Shown: positions 49,710-61,138, numbered from the stretch's first letter. The stretch is DNA of 64,000 bases from Balneolaceae bacterium (GCA_007694095.1 RECI01000127.1:1-64000); one strand, 5' to 3'. The notes: generated by a model from the letters alone, not told the origin. Numbers and translations: made by a program.

Positions 49710-51002
49710 TTACAAACCAACCCTTTCAAAAATCTTGTCCACCATGCGAGTGTGATGGTTGATATCAAATGCATCTTCAATATCGATAGCAGTGAGGTTT
49801 TTGCTGATGGTTTGATCTTCTTCCACAAGTTTCCGGAAAGATCGTTTTTCATGCCAGGCTATCATAGCCAGTGGCTGCACAGTGTCATAGGCATATTCGC
49901 GCGAGAGGCCTTTTTCTATCAGCATCAGCAACAGTCGCTGTGAATAAACCAGCCCGTGGGTTTTCTCCATGTTTTCTTTCATATTTTCGGGATAAACCAT
50001 CAATTTTTCTATTACGCCGGAAAAACGCTGAAGCATATAATCGAGCAGAATAGTGGCATCAGGCAGGATAATGCGTTCCACCGACGAATGGGAAATATCG
50101 CGCTCGTGCCAGAGGGGGATATTCTCAAAGGCCGACACCATATACCCGCGCAGTACCCGCGCACAACCGGTAATATTTTCGGAACTGATGGGGTTGCGCT
50201 TGTGTGGCATCGCTGAGGAGCCTTTTTGCCCCTTGCTGAAAAACTCTTCTGCCTCGCGAAGCTCAGTTCGCTGAAGATGGCGGATCTCAACGGCAATTTT
50301 TTCAAGCGTAGAACCAATCAGCGCAAGGGTTGCCATGTAATACGCATGACGGTCGCGCTGCAGGGTCTGGGTGGATATTGGAGCCGGACTGATGCCCAGA
50401 ATCTCACAGGTAATTTTTTCCACTTCCGGTGGTATATGCGCAAACGTGCCTACTGCGCCGGAAAGTTTACCAAACTCCACATCTGCAGCGGCTTTATCGA
50501 AACGTTCCAGGTTGCGCTTCATCTCAGCAAACCAGAGGGCACACTTCAGCCCAAAGGTGGTGGGTTCGGCGTGTACACCGTGGGTTCGGCCCATCATCAC
50601 GGTTAGTTTGTGCTCCCGGGCTTTTTCTGCCAACGCACTGATGAACCGCTCTAACCCCTCCCTCAAAAGCCAGTTGGCTTGTTTCAGGCGGTAACCATTA
50701 GCCGTATCCACCACATCGGTTGAGGTAAGACCATAGTGTACCCATTTTTTTTCATCACCCAGCGTTTCAGATACGGCGCGAGTGAACGCAACCACATCAT
50801 GGCGTGTCTCTTTTTCAATTTCATTGATCCGGCCGATATCAAATGAGGCCTTTTCATAAAGCCGGTCTACATCTTCGACTGGAATTTTCCCGATTTTACT
50901 CCACGCACGGCAGGCAGCCAGCTCCACATCCAGCCACGCCTGGTAATGATTTTCCTCAGACCAAATATCGGTCATTTCTTTTCGGGAGTATCGTTCGATC
51001 AT
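49710..51002 (-). CDS. purB: Adenylosuccinate lyase
   Basis: [46 protein letters not shown] signature. Confidence 0.98.
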   Translation of the reverse strand: MIERYSRKEMTDIWSEENHYQAWLDVELAACRAWSKIGKIPVEDVDRLYEKASFDIGRINEIEKETRHDVVAFTRAVSETLGDEKKWVHYGLTSTDVVDTANGYRLKQANWLLREGLERFISALAEKAREHKLTVMMGRTHGVHAEPTTFGLKCALWFAEMKRNLERFDKAAADVEFGKLSGAVGTFAHIPPEVEKITCEILGISPAPISTQTLQRDRHAYYMATLALIGSTLEKIAVEIRHLQRTELREAEEFFSKGQKGSSAMPHKRNPISSENITGCARVLRGYMVSAFENIPLWHERDISHSSVERIILPDATILLDYMLQRFSGVIEKLMVYPENMKENMEKTHGLVYSQRLLLMLIEKGLSREYAYDTVQPLAMIAWHEKRSFRKLVEEDQTISKNLTAIDIEDAFDINHHTRMVDKIFERVGL

Positions 51003-51028
51003 TTTTGTATGTCAGTCTGATTTTAATT

Positions 51029-52579
51029 TTATTGAACCGGAATTTTTATAAAGGTGCCTGCAGGAATGGTATCATCAAGATAAACCTGGTTAATAATTTC
51101 AACCTCTTCAGGGGTTATATTCATAGGCAGGTTCGATGGCAGCAGGTCGCGGAAACGGGTGTCACGTTCAACTTGCCTTACAGACAGCCTCACCGGGTTG
51201 ATATTCAATATTCGTTGATCGGTTAGCTGTCTGAAACCCCCTGTGGTTGCTGCAAACCGGGGTTTCATCGCATCAAATTTGTTCCGTTCCGTGTAGTTAA
51301 TATAACGGTAAACCCTGCCGGCGTATTCGAGCGCGTAAATATTTACACCCAGGTTCTGGTTCTGGTCCTGGATAAAAAAGTTTGCTTCATAGGCGGTTAA
51401 ATTGCCGCTTTGGGTTGTACGCTGGTCATCCGTTTCAATATTATTTGCACTGAGGAAAGTCTGTACCGATTCGCGTGGATTTGCTGATTCGCTGTCGATC
51501 CTGAGAATCATAACGGCATCCTGTTCAGGACTCAGCAATACAACCTGACTGGGTTGATTGATCATCCGCCAGTTTTGTGGTATCGGGAATAGGAATGCCA
51601 GCTCGGGATGATAGTAAGTATTCTCCTCACGGAAACCGTTGCGCGGGTTATCACCAAAAATCATTCCGTCAAGTATTTCCATGTATCTTTCGGTATTCAG
51701 GATGGTTTGTTGATAGCCAGCCTCTTCCCATTCACGTGCTTTTCGGGGAATATTTCTTTCCCTTTCCCCGGGATCGGGGTGAGTGGAAAGCAGTGACGGA
51801 ATCGATTGCCCGGCTCTTTCGGATATCCGTTTCAGGCTGGTAAAGAATGCCGCGCCTTCTGCAGCCACATAACCCGTTTTGGCTGCATATTCCACACCAA
51901 GCCGGTCTGACTCACGTTCATGGTTGCGGCTGTAGCTAAGGAAAATTAGTCCGGCTGCCTGGCTGCTCAGGTTCAGGATGGTTTCACCGGGGAGACCCAG
52001 CAGTTCCTGGCCCAGTATGGCACCACCGAGCACAACTACGGATCCAATGGTTTGCTGCAACCCCCTCTGTGAAGCGTGGCGCGCAGCCACATGGCCAATT
52101 TCATGGCCAATCACAACGGCTAACTGCGCTTCATTGTTCATGTGAGCCATCAAACCGCGGGTTACATAAACATAACCCCCAGGCAGGGCAAATGCGTTCA
52201 CCACGGGGCTGTCGAGAACACGAAATGTAAATTCGGTTTCCCTGAAACGCGCCGCGGTATCTTCGCGCCGCATATGACTGTTTTCGAGAATTTCCTTGCT
52301 GATCGCATTAAAATAATTGCTCACCCTTTCATCATCGTACAAGCCAAACTCCCTGATAATTTCCAAATCCACATCCCTGCCGATTTGCACTTCCTGATCC
52401 CAGGAGTAAGCATATGCCCTTTTTTGTCCTGTGACAGGGCTTTCCTGGACCACGCAAGAAGGAATAAAAAATGATATGAACAGTACAGGGAGAAAAAGTT
52501 TGATCAGCCTATTCATGACAAAATTGTTTGAAAGTTGGATATCCGGAGAATCATTCTCCATGTTTTTATCATTAAACAA
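51029..52579 (-). CDS. M48-family zinc metalloprotease lipoprotein
   Basis: VVIGHEIGHVAARHASQRG HExxH motif; ESDRLGVEYAAKTGY. Start probably internal (MNRLIKLFLPVLFISFFIPSC). Confidence 0.93.
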   Translation of the reverse strand: MFNDKNMENDSPDIQLSNNFVMNRLIKLFLPVLFISFFIPSCVVQESPVTGQKRAYAYSWDQEVQIGRDVDLEIIREFGLYDDERVSNYFNAISKEILENSHMRREDTAARFRETEFTFRVLDSPVVNAFALPGGYVYVTRGLMAHMNNEAQLAVVIGHEIGHVAARHASQRGLQQTIGSVVVLGGAILGQELLGLPGETILNLSSQAAGLIFLSYSRNHERESDRLGVEYAAKTGYVAAEGAAFFTSLKRISERAGQSIPSLLSTHPDPGERERNIPRKAREWEEAGYQQTILNTERYMEILDGMIFGDNPRNGFREENTYYHPELAFLFPIPQNWRMINQPSQVVLLSPEQDAVMILRIDSESANPRESVQTFLSANNIETDDQRTTQSGNLTAYEANFFIQDQNQNLGVNIYALEYAGRVYRYINYTERNKFDAMKPRFAATTGGFRQLTDQRILNINPVRLSVRQVERDTRFRDLLPSNLPMNITPEEVEIINQVYLDDTIPAGTFIKIPVQ

Positions 52580-52598
52580 AGGTAAGGTTTCAAAAAGT

Positions 52599-54443
52599 TT
52601 ATTTCGATAAAGATTGGCTAAAAATCACAAGATCATTTCCATCCATAATTTTAGCATGTTTTTGAAGATGTCTGAACAGGTACAACATTGCATAGGAGTC
52701 AAGAGAGCAATATTTCTGTAATGCTTCCGGTATAACTCTTTTTTCTTCCGGTGAAAGAAGGTCATTTTTTAGTGCAATCCAGGCATTCATCGCAGTTGAA
52801 CCGTCATAAATATCCGAATCGTAATCCTGTATTTCCTGATAACCCACATGTTCAGGGTTGCCATCCTTTACTTCATCGCCATATGTATCCTCCCATTTCT
52901 TTATCGCTCCATACATTTGTTTCAAGCCGAGTCCTTCCATTTGAAAGCTGTTGTAGTAATAACTCCTGATAAGCTCGTTGATGTCAAAAAATCGGTACCG
53001 ATAATTACTATCTGTTCCATGGCGAATCTCTTCAAGGATGATGATTTGGCCTGCAAAGATCATCGAATTCTTTTTAAACGTGTTAATGATATTTTTTATC
53101 CCCTGACTTTCAAATGGTGAAAATTGGATTACGGTCCCGTCAAAGATGCCCGGTATTCGACTGATTGCATTCACAAAATCCGGATGAGGATCTGGATTTT
53201 CAGGGTCCAGATCGATCCACCAGGTATGACATAGGCTGCCATCAGCTCCAAGTGTATGGCAGGAAAATTGAAAATAAACTGGTTCATAGGGTCGGGCAGC
53301 TCTCTTAAAAGGAAGTGCATAGGTAGCCGCTTCAAAGTCTATGAAATGAAGCGGGTATTTCACTTCATCGATTTTTTTTATACCGGGCTTCATCCAAAGA
53401 ATGGGTGATTCTTCACTTTTTGCCTGTAATATCTGCAGATTTCTCCGCTGCTGAATGGTGAAGGTTGGCCCTCCGTATTTATACATTTTTTCAAATGAGT
53501 CCAGACCGTCATCAATTTCTGCCTTTTCCTGGTAAAATATACCGTTTCTGCTTTGAATTTGATTCCCATGACCCGCCAGTTCAAAGATATGTCTGTCAGG
53601 TTTTGTGATAGTCTCATTTAAAAAAAAGGACTGCCAGCAACCGGGTTCATCGCCCTTTTTTTTCCGGAAATCACACCATTTGCATCCTTCATGCCTCCTG
53701 AAACTCTCTGAGTAAAAAGGAAGCTGAGTGGAATTTATTTCGTCTGCCGCATCCCCAACAGATTGCCCTGAAAAAAATGAATGCGACACCACTTCAGGAA
53801 TAGATTTACAAACTTTCAGGGTTCCGGGTGTGGCATCAACGCTTGAAAAAAGACGGTTAAAGTCGGCAAGCTTCTCTTTCTTATCCTTTTTATGATAAAA
53901 TTGCACCCGGTTCAAACCATCAATGGTTGATCTAAACCCGGTGCCCGGGAAAAAAAACTCTACAGATATCTCTGCATTCGGATATGCACGTTTCAGGACT
54001 TCAAACCTGTATGCCGATTTGAGCAGGTAAGCAGCCGTGGTCCGTTTTTTCCCCACCTCATCTATTGTACTTCGTTCCGACTCCTTTCGTAGTTTGCCGT
54101 GTATTTGAATGATGAAAAACCGGTTTCCATCCTTCACAAGAATTGGTATTCGCGTCACCAGGTTCCCTGACATTATTACCGCACCGCAAATCGCTGCCTG
54201 TTGATCCCTGAGCCAAACCTCAGTTTCTCTTGCTGCTAAACGAAATGAATCGGATGTGTGTCGAACGCCGGGAAAACGGAGTGCTGCAGCATTCCGCAGG
54301 TTAAGTTTATTTCGCTGGCGGTAGATCGGTTTTTCCGAAAAAAGAGATTCATCACCGGTCATAAAATTTATTTTCAACGGACAGCTTACTGCCTGCTGAA
54401 AAAAATGGTCATTGATCAGGAGAGGTGATTTTATTGCAGCCAA
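52599..54443 (-). CDS. DUF2779 domain protein (RecB/Cas4-like nuclease relative)
   Basis: FIDFEAATYALPFKRAARPYEPVYFQFSCH; CKWCDFRKKKGDEPGCW cysteine cluster. Confidence 0.75.
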   Translation of the reverse strand: MAAIKSPLLINDHFFQQAVSCPLKINFMTGDESLFSEKPIYRQRNKLNLRNAAALRFPGVRHTSDSFRLAARETEVWLRDQQAAICGAVIMSGNLVTRIPILVKDGNRFFIIQIHGKLRKESERSTIDEVGKKRTTAAYLLKSAYRFEVLKRAYPNAEISVEFFFPGTGFRSTIDGLNRVQFYHKKDKKEKLADFNRLFSSVDATPGTLKVCKSIPEVVSHSFFSGQSVGDAADEINSTQLPFYSESFRRHEGCKWCDFRKKKGDEPGCWQSFFLNETITKPDRHIFELAGHGNQIQSRNGIFYQEKAEIDDGLDSFEKMYKYGGPTFTIQQRRNLQILQAKSEESPILWMKPGIKKIDEVKYPLHFIDFEAATYALPFKRAARPYEPVYFQFSCHTLGADGSLCHTWWIDLDPENPDPHPDFVNAISRIPGIFDGTVIQFSPFESQGIKNIINTFKKNSMIFAGQIIILEEIRHGTDSNYRYRFFDINELIRSYYYNSFQMEGLGLKQMYGAIKKWEDTYGDEVKDGNPEHVGYQEIQDYDSDIYDGSTAMNAWIALKNDLLSPEEKRVIPEALQKYCSLDSYAMLYLFRHLQKHAKIMDGNDLVIFSQSLSK

Positions 54444-54445
54444 AC

Positions 54446-55474
54446 TTACTCCACAACATTCACTTCCGGTACAAGTTCAACTCCAAACATATTTTTTACA
54501 GATTCCTTGATTCTCATTGCGTGATTGTAAATCTCCTCTCCGGTGGCACCTCCGTGATTAACAATTACAAGCGCCTGGTTTTCGTAAGTACCAACATTAC
54601 CCACCTTTCTGCCTTTCCAGCCAGCTTTTTCAATGAGCCATCCGGCCGGAATTTTCACCTGTCCAAAAGCTGCCGGATAGGCTGGTACTTCAGGATAATC
54701 TTTGCTTATCCTTTGATGAATCGATTTGTCCACAACCGGATTTTTGAAAAAGCTGCCTGCATTTCCCAATAGTTCAGGATCGGGCAGTTTCGATCGCCTG
54801 ATCGCAACAACTGCGTCAAAAACATCCCCGACATTTGGGTTTATTACATTTTTTTCTTCAAGATATGCTGCAAGTGCATGATAAGATGTATTTGGGATGT
54901 GGTTCTTTTTTTTGAGGCGAAGAGTTACGTAAGTGATGATAAACCTGTGTTTTAACTCCCGTTTAAAAATACTGTCGCGGTATCCGAACCCACATTCTTC
55001 ACGCCGGAATGTCTTTTCCGTATCATTCAGAAAATCATAACATTGTAAAGATTCAAATACCTGTTCAAGTTCTACACCATAAGCACCGATGTTCTGAATA
55101 GGAGCAGCACCCACTGTTCCTGGTATAAGCGCCAGGTTTTCGATACCGCCGTAATTTCTCTCCACAGCCCATGCAACCAGTTTATGCCAGTTTTCTCCCG
55201 CACCAGTTTCAATCAAAATATCTTCATCATTTTCCTCAGCCACCCTGATACCGGTAATAGAGATTTTCAGTACCGGCCTCTTAAGATCTCTCTTTAACAA
55301 TATATTACTGCCTCCGCCGAGTATAAATGGATTTTCTTTTCTAAAGAAACCTTCTTCTGAAAGTGTAATCAGACCGCTCAGGGAAAAAACTTCAATAAGA
55401 CGTGACGCGATTACGGGCAGGCCAAGGGTGTTCAGGTGAGTAAGATCTGCTTTTTCCGTGATTGTATATGTCAT
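54446..55474 (-). CDS. murB: UDP-N-acetylenolpyruvoylglucosamine reductase
   Basis: ILGGGSNILL, ALIPGTVGAAPIQNIGAYGVE, GNAGSFFKNPVV. Confidence 0.97.
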   Translation of the reverse strand: MTYTITEKADLTHLNTLGLPVIASRLIEVFSLSGLITLSEEGFFRKENPFILGGGSNILLKRDLKRPVLKISITGIRVAEENDEDILIETGAGENWHKLVAWAVERNYGGIENLALIPGTVGAAPIQNIGAYGVELEQVFESLQCYDFLNDTEKTFRREECGFGYRDSIFKRELKHRFIITYVTLRLKKKNHIPNTSYHALAAYLEEKNVINPNVGDVFDAVVAIRRSKLPDPELLGNAGSFFKNPVVDKSIHQRISKDYPEVPAYPAAFGQVKIPAGWLIEKAGWKGRKVGNVGTYENQALVIVNHGGATGEEIYNHAMRIKESVKNMFGVELVPEVNVVE

Positions 55475-56850
55475 TGAACTTTCGGTTCTGAGAGCAATTT
55501 CACCCGGAGTTTTTTAACACGGTTATTTTTGACAGAATGAACAGTGAGTTCCAGATTTTTATAGATCACACGTTCCCCGACATTCGGTATACGCTCAGTT
55601 AAGTGGTAGATAAGGCCGCCCAGGGTTTCAAATTCATCATCATAAGCTGAAATCTTAGTTCCCATGATCTCGTCAAGATCATCAAGGTCAATTTTAGCGT
55701 CAAAAATGTAAACACCGTTTTTAAATTTTGTGTAAAGCTTTTCCTCTTCATCATCATACTCATCACCAATATCGCCTACAATTTCCTCAAGAATATCATC
55801 CAGTGTTACAATACCCTCCGTACCGCCATATTCGTCCACAACAATGGCAATGTGTGTCTTTTCGTGCTGAAAATCGCGGAGAAGGTCATCCAGCTTTTTT
55901 GTTGCCGGTATAAAGAGTGCTTTTCGGGCCACCGTTTTCCAGTTAATCACACTATCTTCCATATCGGTGTTTATATACGGAAGCACATCTTTTGAATATA
56001 TCACGCCGATAATGTTATCCAGGTCATTCTCGTAGAGCGGCATTCGTGAGAGACCTTTTTCCCTGATAATCTCGATCACATCGGGTAATGTAGCCTGAAC
56101 AGCAACGGCTACGATATTAACACGGGATGTCATTATTTCGCGTACTGTGGTATTTCCAAACTCGATCACGTTTTCAATAATTTCACGCTCATCCCCTTTG
56201 ATGGAACCCTCCTTTTCGCTCATCTCCGCCATGGCTCTAAGATCCTGTGCGGTCATTTTGTTATTCGGTTTTGGAAGGTTTTTTTCGAGTGTCATTGTAC
56301 TGTTGGCAATCAGCTTTGAGACTGGCGACAGCAGGATAAAATTCACATAAATGAAACCGCTCATTCTTCTTGCCATCTTAAGGGGGTTGTTAATAGCAAT
56401 AATTTTTGGAGTAATTTCACTTAAAATCAAAATCATAAATGTAAGCACCACAATCTCAATTGTGTAAACAAGTGCGAGCGAAAGTCCGTAATGGATGGCA
56501 ATTTTCCCTGCAATAACCGCTGCAAGCACCGAACTCACGATATTCGCAAAAGTGTTTCCGATCAGTATGGTTGCCAGAAGCCGTCTCGGTTTATTGAGCA
56601 TGGTGTGAATACGCTGGTCTTTTTTTGCGTACTCGCCATCATCTTTAAGTTTATCGAGCTGGTTTACAAGTGAAAAGAATGCCACTTCCGAACCTGAATA
56701 AAGCGCACTTATCAGCAGGCCTGCAAGCAACACAAGCAGCTCAATTGTAATCGTCCCAAAATGAAGGCTATCGGTTTCTCCTGATATTAAGAAGAGAAAA
56801 TTTGATATCAGAGCAATAGGGCTACCCGGAGGTTCGTCTATCGTATCCAA
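55471..56850 (-). CDS. CNNM/CorC hemolysin-family protein with CBS domains
   Basis: DUF21 TM domain, CBS pair, VVDEYGGTEGIVTLDDILEEIVGDI. Confidence 0.93.
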   Translation of the reverse strand: MDTIDEPPGSPIALISNFLFLISGETDSLHFGTITIELLVLLAGLLISALYSGSEVAFFSLVNQLDKLKDDGEYAKKDQRIHTMLNKPRRLLATILIGNTFANIVSSVLAAVIAGKIAIHYGLSLALVYTIEIVVLTFMILILSEITPKIIAINNPLKMARRMSGFIYVNFILLSPVSKLIANSTMTLEKNLPKPNNKMTAQDLRAMAEMSEKEGSIKGDEREIIENVIEFGNTTVREIMTSRVNIVAVAVQATLPDVIEIIREKGLSRMPLYENDLDNIIGVIYSKDVLPYINTDMEDSVINWKTVARKALFIPATKKLDDLLRDFQHEKTHIAIVVDEYGGTEGIVTLDDILEEIVGDIGDEYDDEEEKLYTKFKNGVYIFDAKIDLDDLDEIMGTKISAYDDEFETLGGLIYHLTERIPNVGERVIYKNLELTVHSVKNNRVKKLRVKLLSEPKVQ

Positions 56851-56895
56851 AGATTATTTTATTGGTTAAAAAAACACATCTCAAATATGACAAAA

Positions 56896-56930
56896 AATAG
56901 GTGACGATCAAAGTATGGCCGTCACCTATT
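56896..56930 (-). terminator. Terminator downstream of ssb
   Basis: AATAGGTGACG...CGTCACCTATT stem, followed on the minus strand by a T-run. Confidence 0.85.
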
Positions 56931-56953
56931 AAATGTAAAAAAAATTGTTTTGA

Positions 56954-57388
56954 TTAGAACGGCAAATCGTCATCCATATCATCAAACTGGTCATCTATTT
57001 CAACAGCTGCCGCATTTTTTTTATTTTTGGCTGGTGCACTGCTCCCGCCTGAACCTCCCCGTGAATCGAGCATCTGCATGTTGAGTGCCTTGATTTCGGT
57101 AGTGTACCGCTTCTGGCCATCTTTATCTTCCCATTCCCGGGTCTGGATCGGACCTTCAAAATAGACCAGAGACCCTTTTTTCAGGTATTCCTGGCAAATT
57201 TCCGCGAGACGACCCCAGACAACAACCCTGTGCCATTCTGTGGTTTCCTGCAATTCGCCATTCCGGTCTTTATATTTTTCGGAGGTAGCCACACTCATGT
57301 TTGCGAAGGCAGTATTCGACTGGGTGTAACGAACCTCGGGATCCTGCCCTAATCTTCCGATAATCATTGCTTTGTTTAGTGAACTCAT
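56954..57388 (-). CDS. ssb: Single-stranded DNA-binding protein
   Basis: [25 protein letters not shown]...; acidic tip DDMDDDLPF. Confidence 0.97.
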   Translation of the reverse strand: MSSLNKAMIIGRLGQDPEVRYTQSNTAFANMSVATSEKYKDRNGELQETTEWHRVVVWGRLAEICQEYLKKGSLVYFEGPIQTREWEDKDGQKRYTTEIKALNMQMLDSRGGSGGSSAPAKNKKNAAAVEIDDQFDDMDDDLPF

Positions 57389-57463
57389 ACTGTTTTCCTC
57401 TTTTTTTATTGTTAGTGTTCTACCTATAAGAACCGAAAAATCCGAATTCCTTACAGAATTTTT

Positions 57464-58210
57464 TTAGCGCAATGCATTTTCCAGTTCAAGTGAAGCATCG
57501 CTGTCTTCGTCACGATACTTTACAATCAACGGACAATACATGTTTAAACCCATTTTTGATGCCCATTCGCTGCCTGCCGGGCGTGTACCGGGAACAACAA
57601 CAGCACCCTCCGGTATAGCGACACCTTTGCCCAAAATGGTTTCGTTTACACAATCGTATACCGGTACCGATTTTGATAACGTAACACCTGGTGCAATTAC
57701 TGCCCGCCTTTTTACCAATATTCCTTCCACAATCACAGCTCCTGCCCCCACAAAACAGTCATCTTCGATAACCACCGGGCTAAGCCCAACCGGTTCAAGC
57801 ACACCACCTATTTGCACACCGGCTGACAGGTGAACATTCTTTCCAATTTGAGCGCAGGAACCGACCAGTGCGTGGCTGTCAATCATGGCGCCTTCATCCA
57901 CATAGGCACCGATATTTACATAAGCAGGTGGCATGATTATAACACCTTTGGCAACATAAGCACCTCTTCGCACAGAGCTTCCGCCCGGCACCATCCGAAC
58001 ACCTTGATTAACGGAAAACATTCGGGGTGGAATATTATTTTTATCGACAAAACCTTCGTATATGCCGCTATATTCGGCATTTTTTCCTTCCCGAAAAGCT
58101 GCAAGTATAGCTTCTTTTACTTCAATGTTGGCCTTCCATGTATCTCCCGACGGCTCTGCCGCCCTTATAATCCCGGCTTCAAGGTCGTCAAGAATTTTTT
58201 TCCAATCCAT
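57464..58210 (-). CDS. dapD: 2,3,4,5-tetrahydropyridine-2,6-dicarboxylate N-succinyltransferase
   Basis: Left-handed beta-helix hexapeptide repeats; GAYVDEGAMIDSHALVGSCAQIGKNVHLSAGVQIGGVLEP. Confidence 0.95.
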   Translation of the reverse strand: MDWKKILDDLEAGIIRAAEPSGDTWKANIEVKEAILAAFREGKNAEYSGIYEGFVDKNNIPPRMFSVNQGVRMVPGGSSVRRGAYVAKGVIIMPPAYVNIGAYVDEGAMIDSHALVGSCAQIGKNVHLSAGVQIGGVLEPVGLSPVVIEDDCFVGAGAVIVEGILVKRRAVIAPGVTLSKSVPVYDCVNETILGKGVAIPEGAVVVPGTRPAGSEWASKMGLNMYCPLIVKYRDEDSDASLELENALR

Positions 58211-58218
58211 AAAAATAT

Positions 58219-59094
58219 TTACCTGTTTTTTTGATACCAGTTTTTAATTTGTGCATCTATCGCAAGAAGTGCATCGGCCGACGAAAGTTCTTCTTCTGTC
58301 AATGGCGGCCTCAGTGCAGCCAAACTAATCCATCCTTTTTCCTTTAGTAGCCTTTTTACCGGTATCGGGTTAGATGCGCTGAACATTGTTTTCACGGCTG
58401 TATGCCAAAGTGGAAATAATGTAGCTGTATCCCCTTTAAGGCATTTCTCGGTATATAAACTCACTTCATCCGGCCACACATTGGAACAAACGGAAACCAG
58501 TCCTTTGCAACCAACTGCCGAGAAAAATGGCAACAGAGCATCATCACCGCTAAAAAGGGGAATGTCAGGAACAGTTTCACGAAACACCTGAAAATCGTGA
58601 AGGCTGCCACTTGCTTCTTTCATGGCCCAAATGTTCGGATGGCTTTTGAGAGAAGCCATTACCTGCGGAAAAAGCTTTACCCCGGTACGGGAGGGTATAT
58701 TGTAGATCATGCAGGGTTTATGGGCATCATCCAGTAATTGCCTGAACCATTCAGTTTGCCCAATAAGCCCCGGTTTTGAATAGAGGGGTACAACCAACAA
58801 AAAAGCATCCGTTTTATCATTGCAATAAGTAATCCATTCTCTTTGTGCTTGCAGGTTAAAGCCGCCAACTCCCGTCATTACAGGAACCTTCAGGCCGAGC
58901 CCGGCCACAAAATCTACAACTTCCCTTTTTTCTGCGTCCGACAGTGCAAGGCCTTCGCCGGTGCTGCCGAGAATCAATATTCCGTTCCCGGCCGCTTCCT
59001 GCCGGCGGGCAATTTTTTCAAGATCTCCAAAGTGAACTGCCCCTTTCCCGTTCAACGGAGTTACAAGAGCTGTCCATAAAGTATAGTTTTTCAT
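58219..59094 (-). CDS. dapA: 4-hydroxy-tetrahydrodipicolinate synthase
   Basis: GSTGEGLALSDAEKREVV; MIYNIPSRTGVKL. Confidence 0.95.
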   Translation of the reverse strand: MKNYTLWTALVTPLNGKGAVHFGDLEKIARRQEAAGNGILILGSTGEGLALSDAEKREVVDFVAGLGLKVPVMTGVGGFNLQAQREWITYCNDKTDAFLLVVPLYSKPGLIGQTEWFRQLLDDAHKPCMIYNIPSRTGVKLFPQVMASLKSHPNIWAMKEASGSLHDFQVFRETVPDIPLFSGDDALLPFFSAVGCKGLVSVCSNVWPDEVSLYTEKCLKGDTATLFPLWHTAVKTMFSASNPIPVKRLLKEKGWISLAALRPPLTEEELSSADALLAIDAQIKNWYQKNR

Positions 59095-59786
59095 GTAAGT
59101 TGTTTAAAGGCCTGATCAAAAATATCCTGAAATTGATACACTCCGGCATCAATATAAGGATTGGCAAGCAGGTAGTTGGCTGCCCAAATGGCGCCGTGGG
59201 CAAAAATATTGCGTGTGTGTGCCTCGTGTTTCAGGTAAACTGATTCCCCTGGTGTTTTGATATGAAGATTGTGTATCCCTATTACATCACCCTGCCGGTC
59301 GGATGATATCGATGCATCTTGCCTGAGCCAATCCCGCCAGGAAAGGGCCGTTCCGCTCGGAGCGTCCTGTTTTTGAATGTGATGAATCTCATGAATATGA
59401 AATTCCGGATTGACCAATAGCCCGGACCCTTTTCCCAGGATTTGTATCGCTTTTCTCACAAGATTCATACCCAGGCTGTAGTTTGAACCGATGATCCAGC
59501 GGGTATTCACATCTTTAACCCTCTGCGGGAGTTCGGCTGGCCATGCGTAACCTGTTGTTCCCCAGATGGCTGGTATTTCTGCTTTCAAAACAATTTCAAT
59601 AACTTCCGCTGCGGCACTTCCCGGAACAAAGACGATCGCGATATCGGTTTGTTTCAGTTTTTCAGTGGTTGGCCTGTTATATTCATCAAAAGGAACAGCA
59701 TTTTCCCCAAGGTGTTGAGCGATTGTTCCACCCGTCTTTCCTGTTCCGATTATTGAATACCTTATATTTTTATCCTGGCTTGTCAT
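59091..59786 (-). CDS. dapB: 4-hydroxy-tetrahydrodipicolinate reductase
   Basis: IPAIWGTTGYAW, NYSLGMNL, EIHHIQKQDAPSGTAL. Confidence 0.93.
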   Translation of the reverse strand: MTSQDKNIRYSIIGTGKTGGTIAQHLGENAVPFDEYNRPTTEKLKQTDIAIVFVPGSAAAEVIEIVLKAEIPAIWGTTGYAWPAELPQRVKDVNTRWIIGSNYSLGMNLVRKAIQILGKGSGLLVNPEFHIHEIHHIQKQDAPSGTALSWRDWLRQDASISSDRQGDVIGIHNLHIKTPGESVYLKHEAHTRNIFAHGAIWAANYLLANPYIDAGVYQFQDIFDQAFKQLT

Positions 59787-61138
59787 GACTCTGATATAAA
59801 TTTTTTATGTAAAACTCGAACGACTTCTTCTGCCTCATTTTCTGCAACCAGAAAACAGAGATTATGCGAACTTGCCCCATGGCATATCATCCTGATATTA
59901 ACATCTTCAAGTGCACCAAATACAGGGCCACTTAAACCCGCAGTTGTATCGAGGTTGTTTCCGATAAGGGCAATTAAAGAAAGTTTATCTTCTATATCCA
60001 CTTCACAAAACGAGCGAAGTTCGTTAAGTACTTTTTCGGTCAATTTTTTATTGCCCGGTGCATTGAGATCTGAATCGAGTGTTAATGCCACACTAACCTC
60101 ACTTGTGGTAACAAGGTCCACACTTATTTTATAGTTTGCAAGAACCTGGAAAAATTTCGCAAGAAATCCGTGACGATGCAGCATATCAAGGCTGTGAACG
60201 GTAAGCAGTGTTTGATTCCGGCGCAGGCTAATTGCCCGGATTACCGGTTTTTGTCGGGTTTCTTTCACAATCCATGTACCCGGCTTTTCGGGATGAATGC
60301 TTGAACCAACATAGACCCGGATGTTTTTACGGATCGCAGGCACCATGGTAGCCGGATGCAAAACCTTGGCACCAAAAACCGATAACTCGGCTGCTTCATC
60401 AAAACTGATTTCCGTGATAGGCCTTGCATCTCCGGCAATTCGAGGATCGGTAGTATAAATAGCGGTTACATCCGTCCATATTTCAAGTACATCAGCATTC
60501 ATGGCTTCTGCAAATAGCGCAGCAGAGTAGTCGCTGCCTCCGCGTCCCAGGGTTGTAGTTACCCCCTTTTTATCAGACCCGATAAAACCCTGGGTTACAA
60601 CTCGTGATTCCATTACAAGTGCTTCAAGCAAGGCAGGACATTTTTCTGAAATCACTTCAATATCCGGTTCGGCACTGCCAAAGTTATTGTCTGTTATAAT
60701 TGCATCCCGCGCATCAAAAAGGTGTATCCTATCACCGGTTGCCTCTTCCAAAATGGCTTTAAAAATAACTGAAGATAACCGTTCCCCGAAGGAGAAGATC
60801 TCATCTCTCAGCATTAAGGTCATTATCTGTTTTCTGGTCGCGATTGCTTCCAATTCATCACAGAGTATATCAACATTTTTGAGTACATTTCCAGGATGTT
60901 TTAATTCGTGGCATATGGAAAGATGTTTATCCCTGATTTGTTTAGAAATTGCGATTCGCTGTTCTGTTGGAATGTCTGTTGCAAATTCCGAAAGCAGGTT
61001 TGTGGTGCCCGCTGTCGCACTTACTACAATAATTTTTTTATCAGGATCACCTTTTACGATATTGGCACACCGCCTCATTGCTGCGGCATCAGCCATACTT
61101 GTACCACCGAACTTGGATACTTTAAATAAATCGGGCAT
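59783..61138 (-). CDS. lysC: Aspartate kinase
   Basis: FKVSKFGGTSMADAAAMRR, TTLGRGGSDYSAALFAEAMNADVLEIWTDV; C-terminal ACT region. Confidence 0.95.
   Translation of the reverse strand: MPDLFKVSKFGGTSMADAAAMRRCANIVKGDPDKKIIVVSATAGTTNLLSEFATDIPTEQRIAISKQIRDKHLSICHELKHPGNVLKNVDILCDELEAIATRKQIMTLMLRDEIFSFGERLSSVIFKAILEEATGDRIHLFDARDAIITDNNFGSAEPDIEVISEKCPALLEALVMESRVVTQGFIGSDKKGVTTTLGRGGSDYSAALFAEAMNADVLEIWTDVTAIYTTDPRIAGDARPITEISFDEAAELSVFGAKVLHPATMVPAIRKNIRVYVGSSIHPEKPGTWIVKETRQKPVIRAISLRRNQTLLTVHSLDMLHRHGFLAKFFQVLANYKISVDLVTTSEVSVALTLDSDLNAPGNKKLTEKVLNELRSFCEVDIEDKLSLIALIGNNLDTTAGLSGPVFGALEDVNIRMICHGASSHNLCFLVAENEAEEVVRVLHKKFISES

Noticed and set aside
50226-50606. 126-aa + strand ORF and neighbouring antisense ORFs over purB
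   Set aside because: Antisense frames of purB, which is clearly coding on the minus strand.
52599-54443. DUF2779 protein as a CRISPR Cas4-type component
   Set aside because: It has a RecB/Cas4-like Cys cluster, but no cas genes or arrays are nearby; treated as a stand-alone nuclease-like protein.
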